This document shows, in pieces, positions 1 through 11,502 of a stretch of DNA of 64,000 nucleotides; position 1 is the stretch's first letter; each line of letters starts with the position of its first letter. Position numbers and translations under genes: made by a program. The stretch is from NCBI RefSeq assembly GCF_026151205.1, contig NC_087081.1, positions 8,985,246 through 9,049,245 on the forward strand, in the 5' to 3' direction. The notes below the pieces were generated by a model. That model made no database searches, was not told the DNA's origin, and saw nothing but the letters and a program-made list of their open reading frames with translations. The stretch comes from Bolinopsis microptera (lineage: Eukaryota; Ctenophora; Tentaculata; Lobata; Bolinopsidae).

Positions 1-726
1 TTGGAAAAGAGAGACACTGGTAGCGGTTCACTCTACCCATGATTATGGGTTTTGGTCAAATTACTTTAATACTAATCATGAATTTGTACCGGTGAGCTTG
101 GATTCTGTTTATAATTGAAAATTTTCACACTATCCCAAATTAAGGAAAGCAATATAGTGAATTGTATCGCATTTGCAGTGGTACATTTAGAATCGTTGTT
201 GATGCCTCCCGTTTATTTTGCGGAGCCTCCGGAAAAGTTTCGAGAAAATTGAAGCATTTTGCCAGATTATCCGGCATCTTGAGCACAATATAGCCTTAGA
301 AACATGAGTCATATAACTAATAACAGACAATGCTAGCCGGTCGGAGGTCGGTCGGGTGCCGGACGGCGGTAGTTGAGCGCCGGTCGGAGGTCGATCGGAG
401 GTTGGTCGGAGGTCGATCGGAGGTCGATCGGAAGTTGGTCGGAGGCGGGAGGTCGATCGGGCGAGAAATAGTATTAGTATGTTAGCTTTTGGGTTATATT
501 CTCAGGGCAAGCAACTAGCAAGGCTATCATCAGGGATCCTTCGCCTGTCCTGGTGGAAACCAGGACTGGTATTTATTATATCGGAATAAAGAAAAAATAT
601 CATTTAATCAAACAATTTACAAATCTAGGGGTTGTACGTGTGGTAAAAGTGACGGAAGAGATAATTTAATGAAATCGGATAAAAATTGAATCAAGTATAA
701 GCAAGCTTTCTGTGTTTGGTGTTAAT
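1..726. other. Non-coding flank with a short GC-rich tandem repeat
   Basis: No gene is supported here. Positions about 333-467 hold a degenerate repeat of roughly 10 bp built on GGTCGGAGGTC and GATCGGAGGT. It is much richer in GC than its surroundings. The rest is AT-rich and has no long open frame. Confidence 0.6.
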
Positions 727-1662
727 TTGAATTCCAAAGATCCAAATTCAATTCACACAGAGGACCTTTATTTGTTAAATTGCAACCCGAGCCACGTTGA
801 CAATTTTTGATCGATTGAGTTAAATTACGAGATGACAATCTGTGTTTACCAACTTATCTATATAGTTTATCTTTATTCATGGTTTTCAGCTTTTGGTAGT
901 CTCGACCAACATTTCTTTTGATAGAGCAATATCTGATTGAATATTAGCATAATCATTGATTATTAATTATTAATGTAATTTCACACTCAGCAAGATGGCT
1001 TTACACATACGTACGAAACAAGAAATAAATTATTACCAAGATTTCCGGATCCTTCATTGATAATGATATCCTGATTGTTGCATATGAACTTGGGGCACTT
1101 TAAGAGCGCTACTTTAATAGCACAGACAGACATTTTGGCAGATGAACTATTAACTGTTAAGAAAGCTAACTGCTACAACAACAATATAATCGAAGATGAC
1201 GCTCGCGCTGAGGAAGACGAATTGTGATGATGAAAAGGTTGTGGCAGATGAACTAATAAAAAGCTAACTGCAAGAAAATTATATGGTGTATGGGTGATCA
1301 CCATTCACCTTTAAAGAAAATGACGAAGATGGTGATCATTACTTTCGAAAACAAAAATGTGGCAGATGAAGAAATTGTTGACAATGGTGACGAAAAGGTT
1401 GTGGCAGATGAACTACTGGGTGTTCCAAGATTAAATTTCGACTCACGACGGGGCTAATGTAGCAGTATTAACTATTAAGGATGAATATCGAGGATGCCAC
1501 TGAGGAAGATGAATTAAGTGAAGATGAAAAAGTTGTGGCAGATGAACTAATGGGTGTTCAAGACTCGTTACCAAATTTAAAGTGCCGCTCAAAATTTAAG
1601 AAACTAGGCAAACTGTTTAAATTTTTTACATCTTGCGTATAACATTTAAAAATAAGTATACA
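727..1662 (+). repeat. Dispersed ~0.9 kb direct repeat, copy 1
   Basis: This segment recurs at about 10617-11502 in the same orientation, with small indels; both start near GAATTCCAAAG and end near CATCTTGCGTATAACATTT. Internally it has a degenerate repeat around GTGGCAGATGAACTA (near 1120, 1240, 1360, 1390 and 1520). In one frame this reads as the acidic peptide DEKVVADEL, but stops interrupt it. It may be a decayed repetitive coding sequence. The two copies flank the satellite and the ABCC pseudogene. Confidence 0.75.
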
Positions 1663-1663
1663 T

Positions 1664-4600
1664 GGATACAGGCCTGGAAGTTTGATTCGGGTCGGAGGAA
1701 GCTCACAGCAGAAATCTTAACAAAACGAAAAGTTGTATTTTTAATAATCTGTCCCATTATCAGATATGAAAATTTCTGAACGCATATTTGACAGATTGGA
1801 TGATATTTTTGCCCACAAACCAATTAGTCAGTTAATTGATGATGGTATGAAACCAAATTGGGGTACTGGAAGTCAAAATCTCGAAAAAAATTGGAAAATC
1901 ATACTGTCCCATACTCTGTCCCATTTTCAGATTTTGGAGCTGAAATTTCCAGGGCCGAAATTTTACAGTTTCGGCCGATTTTTTGACCTGCAACCAATTA
2001 GTCAGTCAACTATAGATGCCAAATGACACGATCGAGGTGCTGGAAGTTTGATTTGGGTCGGAAGAAGCTCACAGCAGAAATCTTAACAAAACGAAAAGTT
2101 GAATTTTTAAAACTCTGTCCCATTTTCAGATATGAAAATTTCTGAACGCACATTTGACAGATTGGATGATATTTTTGCCCACAAACCAATTAGTCAGTTA
2201 ATTGATGATGGTATGAAACCAAATTGGGGTACTGGAAGTCAAAATCTCGAAAAAAATTGGAAAATCATACTGTCCCATACTCTGTCCCATTTTCAGTTTT
2301 TGGAGCTGAAATTTCCAGGGCCGAAATTTTACAGTTTCGGCCGATTTTTTGACCTGCAACCAATTAGTCAGTCAACTATAGATGCCAAATGACACGATCG
2401 AGGTGCTGGAAGTTTGATTCGGGTCGGAAGAAGCTCACAGCAGAAATCTTAACAAAACGAAAAGTTGAATTTTTAAAACTCTGTCCCATTTTCAGATATG
2501 AAAATTTCTGAACGCACATTTGACAGATTGGATGAAATTGTTGCCCACAAACCAATTAGTCAGTTAATTGATGATGGTATGAAACCAAATTGGGGTACTG
2601 GAAGTCAAAATCTCGAAAAAAATTGGAAAATCATACTGTCCCATACTCTGTCCCATTTTCAGTTTTTGGAGCTGAAATTTCCAGGGCCGAAATTTTACAG
2701 TTTCGGCCGAATTTCTGACCTGCAACCAATTAGTCAGTCAACTATAGATGCCAAATGACACGATTGAGGTGCTGGAAATTTGATTTTCGTCGGAAAAAGC
2801 TCACAGGAGAAATCTTAACAAAACGAAAAGTTGTATTTTTAAAACTCTGTCCCATTTTCAGATATGAAAATTTCTGAACGCACATTTGACAGATTGGATG
2901 AGATTTTTGCCCACAAACCAATTAGTCAGTTAATTGATGATGGTATGAAACCAAATTGGGGTACTGGAAGTCAAAATCTCGAAAAAAATTGGAAAATCAT
3001 ACTGTCCCATACTCTGTCCCATTTTCAGTTTTTGGAGCTGAAATTTCCAGGGCCGAAATTTTACAGTTTCGGCCGATTTTTTGACCTGCAACCAATTAGT
3101 CAGTCAACTATAGATGCCAAATGACACGATCGAGGTGCTGGAAATTTGATTTTCGTCGGAAAAAGCTCACAGCAGAAATCTTAACAAAACGAAAAGTTGT
3201 ATTTTTAATAATCTGTCCCATTATCAGATATGAAAATTTCTGAACGCATATTTGACAGATTGGATGATATTTTTGCCCACAAACCAATTAGTCAGTTAAT
3301 TGATGATGGTATGAAACCAAATTGGGGTACTGGAAGTCAAAATCTCGAAAAAAATTGGAAAATCATACTGTCCCATACTCTGTCCCATTTTCAGATTTTG
3401 GAGCTGAAATTTCCAGGGCCGAAATTTTACAGTTTCGGCCGATTTTTTGACCTGCAACCAATTAGTCAGTCAACTATAGATGCCAAATGACACGATCGAG
3501 GTGCTGGAAGTTTGATTTGGGTCGGAAGAAGCTCACAGCAGAAATCTTAACAAAACGAAAAGTTGAATTTTTAAAACTCTGTCCCATTTTCAGATATGAA
3601 AATTTCTGAACGCACATTTGACAGATTGGATGATATTTTTGCCCACAAACCAATTAGTCAGTTAATTGATGATGGTATGAAACCAAATTGGGGTACTGGA
3701 AGTCAAAATCTCGAAAAAAATTGGAAAATCATACTGTCCCATACTCTGTCCCATTTTCAGTTTTTGGAGCTGAAATTTCCAGGGCCGAAATTTTACAGTT
3801 TCGGCCGATTTTTTGACCTGCAACCAATTAGTCAGTCAACTATAGATGCCAAATGACACGATCGAGGTGCTGGAAGTTTGATTCGGGTCGGAAGAAGCTC
3901 ACAGCAGAAATCTTAACAAAACGAAAAGTTGAATTTTTAAAACTCTGTCCCATTTTCAGATATGAAAATTTCTGAACGCACATTTGACAGATTGGATGAA
4001 ATTGTTGCCCACAAACCAATTAGTCAGTTAATTGATGATGGTATGAAACCAAATTGGGGTACTGGAAGTCAAAATCTCGAAAAAAATTGGAAAATCATAC
4101 TGTCCCATACTCTGTCCCATTTTCAGTTTTTGGAGCTGAAATTTCCAGGGCCGAAATTTTACAGTTTCGGCCGAATTTCTGACCTGCAACCAATTAGTCA
4201 GTCAACTATAGATGCCAAATGACACGATTGAGGTGCTGGAAATTTGATTTTCGTCGGAAAAAGCTCACAGGAGAAATCTTAACAAAACGAAAAGTTGTAT
4301 TTTTAAAACTCTGTCCCATTTTCAGATATGAAAATTTCTGAACGCACATTTGACAGATTGGATGAGATTTTTGCCCACAAACCAATTAGTCAGTTAATTG
4401 ATGATGGTATGAAACCAAATTGGGGTACTGGAAGTCAAAATCTCGAAAAAAATTGGAAAATCATACTGTCCCATACTCTGTCCCATTTTCAGTTTTTGGA
4501 GCTGAAATTTCCAGGGCCGAAATTTTACAGTTTCGGCCGATTTTTTGACCTGCAACCAATTAGTCAGTCAACTATAGATGCCAAATGACACGATCGAGGT

Positions 4601-4962
4601 GCTGGAAATTTGATTTTCGTCGGAAAAAGCTCACAGCAGAAATCTTAACAAAACGAAAAGTTGAATTTTTAAAACTCTGTCCCATTTTCAGATACGAAAA
4701 TTTCTGAACGCACATTTGACAGATTGGATGAAATTGTTGCCCACAAACCAATTAGTCAGTTAATTGATGATGATATGAAACCAAATTGGGGTACTGGAAG
4801 TCAAAATCTCGAAAAAAATTGGAAAATCATACTGTCCAAAGGATCCAAAGTAAGTCCCATACTTTGTCCCATTTTCAGTTTTTGGAGCTGAAATTTCCAG
4901 GGCTGAAATTTTACAGTTTCGGCCGAATTTCTGACCTGCAACCAACTAGTCAGTCACAGGGG
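1664..4962 (+). repeat. 366-bp satellite with 1464-bp higher-order repeat
   Basis: About nine units of 366 bp lie head to tail; equivalent points are 1766, 2132, 2498, 2864, 3230, 3596, 3962, 4328 and a diverged one at about 4694. Each unit holds an 86-codon open frame starting MKISER. Units 1-4 match units 5-8 variant for variant, giving a 1464-bp higher-order period. Every unit contains CTGTCCCATTTTCAG, or a close variant, twice. This is pyrimidine-rich and ends in AG like a 3' splice site, and it closely resembles the true acceptor of the ABCC pseudogene exon at 5665. The last unit decays into C/G-rich sequence near 4960. I regard the small ORFs as a satellite property, not genes. Confidence 0.9.
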
Positions 4963-5078
4963 TGTAGGAAGCGGGGGGCAGGGGGGCCATTGCCCCCCCC
5001 CCGCCCCTTGAAATCTGGGCAAGGGGCCAAAAAGGGCCAACTTTTTAATTTAGATTTCTAAAAATTTTTGGGAAAAAA

Positions 5079-5437
5079 AGTACGTATCGAGAATGACTCG
5101 GACCGAACATTTTCTAAGCAAAAATTTTCTAAGTTTTCTTTGAAACTACTTTTGTTCATGTTTCATGCTACCCTGATCATTATGAGCCAAAAATATTTTT
5201 TTTCGGTTTTCAAAGTTCGATACACGATTTTGGACTCGAGGGTTCCCCTTTGTAATGCGATCTCGGAATGCAGGCCTCCCCTTCGCAATACGAGCTCGGA
5301 AGCGGAAGCTCTCTTTTCAGAGGTACGTATCGAGAATGACTCGGACCGAACATTTTCTGAGTCAAAATTTTTCAAAGTTTTTCTAGAAACTACTTTTGTT
5401 CATGTTTCATGCTACCCTGATCATTATGAGACAAAAA
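5079..5437 (+). repeat. Two copies of a ~105-bp dispersed repeat
   Basis: The sequence beginning GTACGTATCGAGAATGACTC occurs at about 5079 and again at about 5326, each followed by a T-rich stretch ending in GTTTCATGCTACCCTGATCA. A related sequence, with GTTTCATGCAATTCGATCAC, lies in both arms of the palindrome at 37305-39558, so this is a dispersed family. It abuts the first recognisable ABCC exon and has probably removed that exon's acceptor. Confidence 0.7.
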
Positions 5438-7577
5438 CGATAATCAATTGGTCCACAAAGGACACATATTTTATGGACGAACGACTATCCTACCTTTCAT
5501 TGGACTTTTTAGGATTATTTCTGATATTTTCAGGTAAAAATTCCTCCAACTTCAATTAAACATCCATACGTTTTTAATCACATTAAATTTTTGATCGTCT
5601 CAATTATCTCTCACTATCTTTGATCAACTTGAAATTGGTTTATTTAACTCTGTCACATTTTCAGCATCAGTAGGGCTAGCTGTTATTGCCAACTACTGGT
5701 TTATAATACCCCTCATTTTGTTAGTCGCCACTTTGCTATATACTGTCCGTTACTAATACTATCTTCGAACGTCTGTTGAAATACGACGAATTGAAGCTTC
5801 ACGTAAGTATTTTCATTGCAAAAACAGTAGGAGCAAAAACACTATAAGAAATAAATATAAAACAATTAAATGAAAAGATTTATCTATTTTTGATATATAA
5901 ATATAATGAAAGCAGTTTTAACTGATTTGTTTTTCAGAACGTAGTCCCATCTTGTCACACATTTCGGCAACCCTTTCTGGACTGACCACTATTCGTGCCA
6001 ACAATCAGGTTTTTACTTTAAAAGTTAAACTATACACCAGCAAATATTTTGATATTTGTATACTGTGTGGCCGGATGAAAACTATAAACTGAACTAGAAA
6101 AATAAACTAGATTATAATTATATAATAATTAATTCTGAACCAAAACATAGCAAGAACCACATTAACGTTGGGGCCGTTATGTCATTCCTTAATCGAAATT
6201 ACCGCGCATTTTTATGATAACGTTCGTTTTAGACAGAAATATTCGAATCAAAGCACTACCACGCAAGGTTTTCCTTGCGTCTCGATTGTCTTACTGTCTT
6301 AAACTGTGTAAATGTAATTGCTACATTTCTAGCTGTACTACTTAAAGAAGTCGTGGGTGCTTCAGTAGCAGGTTTAGCTGTGGTTTATATAACCAACATG
6401 GTCAACGGATTCCAGTGGTGCATACGACAGTATACCGAGACAGAAAACATGATGACTGCTGTTGAGCGGATATATATGTACGCTGATTTACCTTCAGAGG
6501 CTCCTTTAGAGGTTATAGATAAGAGGAGAACAGTAATTGTAAGTAGTAAAGTGGCTACCAGTGGTGTAATAGAGTTCAGAAAAGTTAGCTTGAAGTACGA
6601 CCCTGAGGGTGATTACATTCTCCGTGATCTTTCCTTCTTAACCAAACCATGCGAGAAGATAGGTATTGTTGGTCGAACTGGTGCAGGTGACCGTGAAAGT
6701 ACCATACTTCAAGCTCTCTTCATAATGGTTGAACCAGAAGGTGAAATACTGCTAGATGGAATGTTGACTAGAGAAATGGGTCTTCATGAACTCAGAAGAT
6801 CAATCAGCATAATCCCTCAAGAGAGTCTTTTGTTTTCAGAAACTTTGAGAGTAAATCTTGATCCATTTTCTTAGTTCAGTGATGATAACTTGTGGGACGC
6901 GCTAGAGAAGGTAGAGTTGAAATCGTACGTTTCAGCCCAGATTGGAGGTCTGGAGATGATGGTGCAGGAGGGTGGTGGGAATCTGTCAGCTGGTCAGAGA
7001 CAGCTGTTGTGTCTCGCTAGAGCTTTGCTGAAGGACAACAAGTTTCTGGTTATTGACGAGGCTACTGCTAATGTTGACGAGGTAGGGATTTTGCATCGAT
7101 TCTGAATGAATGTGTTACCGGTTACGCTAGGGATGACTCTTCATGACACTAAATCATGAATTATTTAATTTGGCTCGTTGATCAGAGTTGAATTTTTCGA
7201 AAATTGTCGGTATATCTTAGTAGCAAACTAAAATCTTATATTTTAAATATCATGTCAATTCGCTTGAATTAGGCACTTCACCTTATTTATAACAAATTTT
7301 ATAATTTCAGCTAACTGACCAACTGATCCAGCAGACTCTCCGACAAGAGTTTTCTAAATGCACTGTCCTCACCATAGCTCACAGAATCAATACCATTATT
7401 GATAGCGACCGTATAATGGTGATCGACGAGGGTAAATTAGCTGAATTTGACCACCCTGCATTGCTTCTGAAAAGACCTGAAAGTATCTTCTACGATTTAG
7501 TCAACGAAACTGGGATGTTTGAAGTTTTGTTGGATCAAGCGAACATGAGTTTTAATACATCATTAAAATCAGAATAG
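5438..7577 (+). pseudogene. ABCC4/MRP4-like ABC transporter, C-terminal half, disrupted
   Basis: Five exon pieces can be read: about 5438-5533, 5665-5802, 5938-6008, 6233-7081 and 7311-7577, with GT-AG joints and matching phases. They give the end of transmembrane domain 2 (NWSTKD, FLRTS-like, RSPILSHISATLSGL) and nucleotide-binding domain 2. That domain has signature LSAGQRQL, Walker [13 protein letters not shown] and the [12 protein letters not shown] switch region, as in ABCC4 exporters of organic anions and cyclic nucleotides. It is broken: an in-frame TAA at 5754-5756, a TAG at 6872-6874, and a Walker A reading GRTGAGDRES in which the nucleotide-binding lysine is lost. The N-terminal half is absent; satellite and repeats lie where it should be. 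The ABCC assignment is firm. Loss of function follows from the three lesions. Confidence 0.88.
6066..6180 (+). mobile_element. Fragment of the LINE 3' region inside an ABCC intron
   Basis: This stretch, from GTGTGGCCGGATGAAAACTA to CATTAACGTTGGGGCCGT, matches 61728-61831, which is the 3' untranslated part of the minus-strand LINE at 61588-63290. It is an older, more diverged copy lying in the intron before the exon at 6233. Confidence 0.7.
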
Positions 7578-8076
7578 CATAGTTCAAGTTGGTTAGTTGT
7601 AATGAATCATGAACTGGATATCATACATCATCATACATGACACGTTTTCGTTTAATAGTTCAGGTTAATAAGTGAATTATTGTACAATTTTAAGCTTTAT
7701 CATAAAAATCACGAAAATTTGTTGATACGGATAATTTTGTTGATTGCTCTGTGCTCAGTAGGAGCAAAAAACCTTTTTTTTTGGATCACCCACAAACAAA
7801 CGCTGATTTTTTTAATCAATGTAACTAACTTGATAACCATAGTAGAATCATGAGGCAACCTACTTCATCTGCAATTCACTATAGTAAAACTTCGACTATA
7901 GTCAGAGTTAATCATCACATATAGACAGCATGAGAGTAGGCCCTGCCATCTCGAAGTGATAATAATAAATGAATGTTTCGCAGATTGGCAATTGATCGGT
8001 GTAGTTGGTGTTGTACACACTGCACTGATAATAATATCATTATCACGTTGTACGTGTAATGTAAATAGTGTGGATA
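7578..8076. other. Non-coding, nothing recognised
   Basis: AT-rich sequence downstream of the ABCC pseudogene. I see no open frame or repeat that I can support. Confidence 0.5.
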
Positions 8077-8078
8077 TA

Positions 8079-9640
8079 CCTTATCGGACCTTATTTGGAC
8101 GGAAATTAAATGAACGGACATTAATATGAACGGACATTAATATGAACGCTAGAAGGCACTCAAAACCATCAAAAATCCGAATTTTTTTCATTTTTTTAAA
8201 CGTTTTTTTATTCCAGAAAATGATTTTTAGATCCATTTTTATACAGTAAGTAAGAAAAGCAGTCGTTCAGCAGTAAAAATTTTAAAAGATGTGTACATGA
8301 TCAGTGTTTAATATCGCATATCATCTTCATCAAATGGGTTTTCGTGCATGAAATAGTTCAACGTTAAAAAATTAACCTTTAAAATTAACCATGACGTTTC
8401 CCTATAAAACGTTTAAGAACTTTTCATTCACAATCTAAAATTAAATACAACGTTAAAACGCTGTTCAATTTTAAACGTTGCTCATATCAATTGTTTCATC
8501 TTTTTGGGCGTTCGTGTAGTGTTTTGTTTCCCAGTTTCAACATCTTTTCAGTTTCAACGAGTCAGCTAGAAACTTGATCTCTATTTCCAGACTTTCATAA
8601 TGATCATTAGGCTCACAACAGCTGGAATAAAATAAGTTAACCTTCTTTCTGGCTCACTTGTGGGCTGCTTCAGAAGGCTATATTATATATATCTGTCTAA
8701 TTGAATAATTGGAAGAGAACTCCATCAGGCCTAGCTGAACCAAGCGGGGAGTTGATACACCTTTTACAAACAAGAGCCACTTTGGTCTACTTGCTGTGAG
8801 GTGTCTCAGCTACGCCTACATGGGTTGGGGGTCCCCCCTTTTATTTTCTTTTGGCTTTGCTGTTTGGTCTGCACTGATCACCATTATTTAGGACTCGACA
8901 TGATTTAGTGTTTTACAGTGTGGGAGCTTGGGAGTAACTCTTAGAGGGAATATCTTCGATAAGATTTGCAAGGGTTTTGCAGTTCCCGCTCTCATTAGCG
9001 ATTCATCAAAAGCGCTTTTTCTATGGGATTTATTTTCGTTGACTCACATATTGCGTAGTCTGAACTCTGATATCATTGTGGTAATTTAATTTCCCGAAGC
9101 TGCAAAGTTTTGCAGTTTTTAATTTCCGGGTGCAGATAATTATATAAACTTAAAATATAATTAAAGTAGATTTACCAAGCGCTTAAGGGCCGTTGCAATC
9201 TATAAATCAATTTTATATTCGAGAAACTCTTTAGTCTCGTCTAATAGACAATGTCCTTTGCAACACGATTTACCGTAATATATGTAGAGGCTGGAACAAG
9301 TTTGTAATGTTGGCGGGGACTAGCTCATGAACTATGTTGTTGAGTGCCATAATTTCGTTGACTTTTTCCGCAAAGTGCCCATTGAAAACATCATATACTA
9401 GTAAAGTTTTTTGTGCCTCCGGCAGACCAAGAAGAACTTTTCCGTCGTTAACTTACGGCACAATAAAGTTCTCATAGTTGTCATATTCTGGACAAAAAGT
9501 TCGAATTTTTGAAAAAAATTCAACGGACTTTAACTTGGACGGACCTTAAATGAACGGACTTTATTTGAACGGACATTGAAATGAACGTTAAGGCCTCCAG
9601 CGTTCGAAATTAATGTCCGTCCAAATAAGGTCCGATAAGG
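8079..9640. mobile_element. Non-autonomous TIR element, TA target site
   Basis: The left end starts CCTTATCGGACCTTATTTGG and the right end is its reverse complement (at 9615-9640). Both are flanked by TA (8077-8078 and 9641-9642). Subterminal copies of GAACGGACATTAAT repeat inside both ends. No transposase frame is seen in the 1.56 kb. The TA target and simple TIR suggest a Tc1/mariner-type mobilised element; that class call is inference. Related elements lie at 13763-14386. Confidence 0.75.
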
Positions 9641-9642
9641 TA

Positions 9643-10616
9643 TGCGAATATATATTCTAATAACTGGATAAAAATTGAACATATTCACACCATATTTAAT
9701 GTTATTTCTCGGAAACGCGTATCATAAGGTAGGTTATGGAACTGCTGGAGCAACGAGTGCCGACCGGTTTTTAGTTACTCAATAACTTGTTTGAATACTC
9801 CAAACAACTTATTGAGTAACGCATTTTTTGGCAGATCTTTTAATTGAGTTTTGAGGTGAGATTGAGAGGATTAGCGTGCAAGGACCCGGACCTATTTAAT
9901 CTTTTTGTGCCAGGAATTTTCATTTATTTTGATGTCTCATCCATTACGTCTCGTGACTCCATTACGTCTCGTGACTACGCTCCTGTGTCTGGTCCTCTTA
10001 ATTATGTCAGTTTCCATTACACCTGCATCAAACAGTGTGTTGATGGTGCTTGTTCTTAAGAAATGATTAGTCGCCTTAATTATTACGAGTGAAAAAAGCA
10101 CTTTATTTAAATCCGCTTTACCAGGTAGTTAAAGTTTTGATAAATAAAACTTGAATATATTTTCAAATTATTGTTGGTGATAATTTCATGTTCAAATTTA
10201 TGAAAGTAGTTCCTTTCCGATCTACTCTAATTTAAAACGTTTAAAATGATACTTCATGCTTGACCCGTGCTGTTCTCTAGAACTATTAAGAATGTGAATC
10301 TAATCTCACATATATATTCAGAAAAACCGGTTTTACTCTGAGACGCTTGTGAATGGCCATTGCAGCAGAGTGCTGTGTCACGGGGGCATGTCTCGTGACT
10401 ACGTCACTCGAATACCACGTGCTTGTGCCGTACCATAATCTGATTTAGATCTCTTATAGGTTGGAGTGGAATGTGATAGACATGGGGTATAAATTACAAG
10501 TCAGGGTATCACCAAATATTGTAGACTGTAGTTGTACGTTTCAGAGATATCTCTAATCTCTTCCCTAGATCATTGTGACCATAAAACATTCATACTCTTC
10601 CGTAGAAAAACTGCTA
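9643..10616. other. Non-coding, nothing recognised
   Basis: No gene is supported. A 71-codon frame at 9844-10059 has no recognisable domain and starts without ATG. Confidence 0.45.
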
Positions 10617-11502
10617 TTTGAATTCCAAAGGTCCAAAGTCAATTCACACAGAGGACGTTTATATTTGTTAAGTTGCAACCCAAGCCACGTTGACAATTTT
10701 TGATCGGTTGAGTTAAATTATAATATGACAATCTGTGTTTACCAATACCAACTGTAAATGTATAGTTTATCTTTATTCATGGTTTTCAGCTTTTGGTAGT
10801 CTCGACCAACATTTCTTTTGATAGAGCAATATCTGATTGAATATTAGCATAATCATTGATTATTAATTATTAATGTAATTTCACACTCAGCAAGATGGCT
10901 TTACACATACGTACGAAACAAGAAATAAATTATTACCAAGATTTCCGGATCCTTCATTGATATCCTGATTGTTGCATATGAACTTGGGGCACTTTAAGAG
11001 CGCTACTTTAATAGCACAGACAGACATTTTGGCAGATGAACTATTAAGAAAGCTAACTGCTACAACAACAATATCGAGGATCGGATGACGCTGAGGAAGA
11101 CGAATTGTGATGATGAAAAAATTGTGGCAGATGAACTAATAAAAAGCTAACTGCAAGAAAATTATAAGGTGTATGGGTGACCTTAAAGAAAATGACGAAG
11201 ATGGTGATCATTACATACGAAAACAAAAATGTGGCAGATGAAGAAATTGTTGACAATGGTGATGACAATAGATGAATATGAAAAGGAAAAAGTTGTGGCA
11301 GATGACCTTCTGGGTGTTTTAAGACTCGTTACCAAATTTAGACTCACGACGGGGCTAATGAAGCAGTATTAACTATTAAGGATGAATATCGAGGATGACG
11401 CTGAGGAAGACGAATTGTGATGATGAAAAAATGGTGGCAGATGAACTACTGGGTGTTTCAAGACTTTGTTTGCATCTTGCGTATAACATTTGAAGATAAG
11501 TA
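10617..11502 (+). repeat. Dispersed ~0.9 kb direct repeat, copy 2
   Basis: Second copy of the segment at 727-1662, in the same orientation, with deletions and small insertions. It carries the same decayed acidic repeat (GTGGCAGATGAACTA at several points). Confidence 0.75.

Noticed and set aside
1766..4588. Eight 86-codon frames starting MKISER as a gene family
   Set aside because: They repeat with the 366-bp satellite period, including the non-coding part, and match no protein family. Their conservation is explained by recent tandem duplication.
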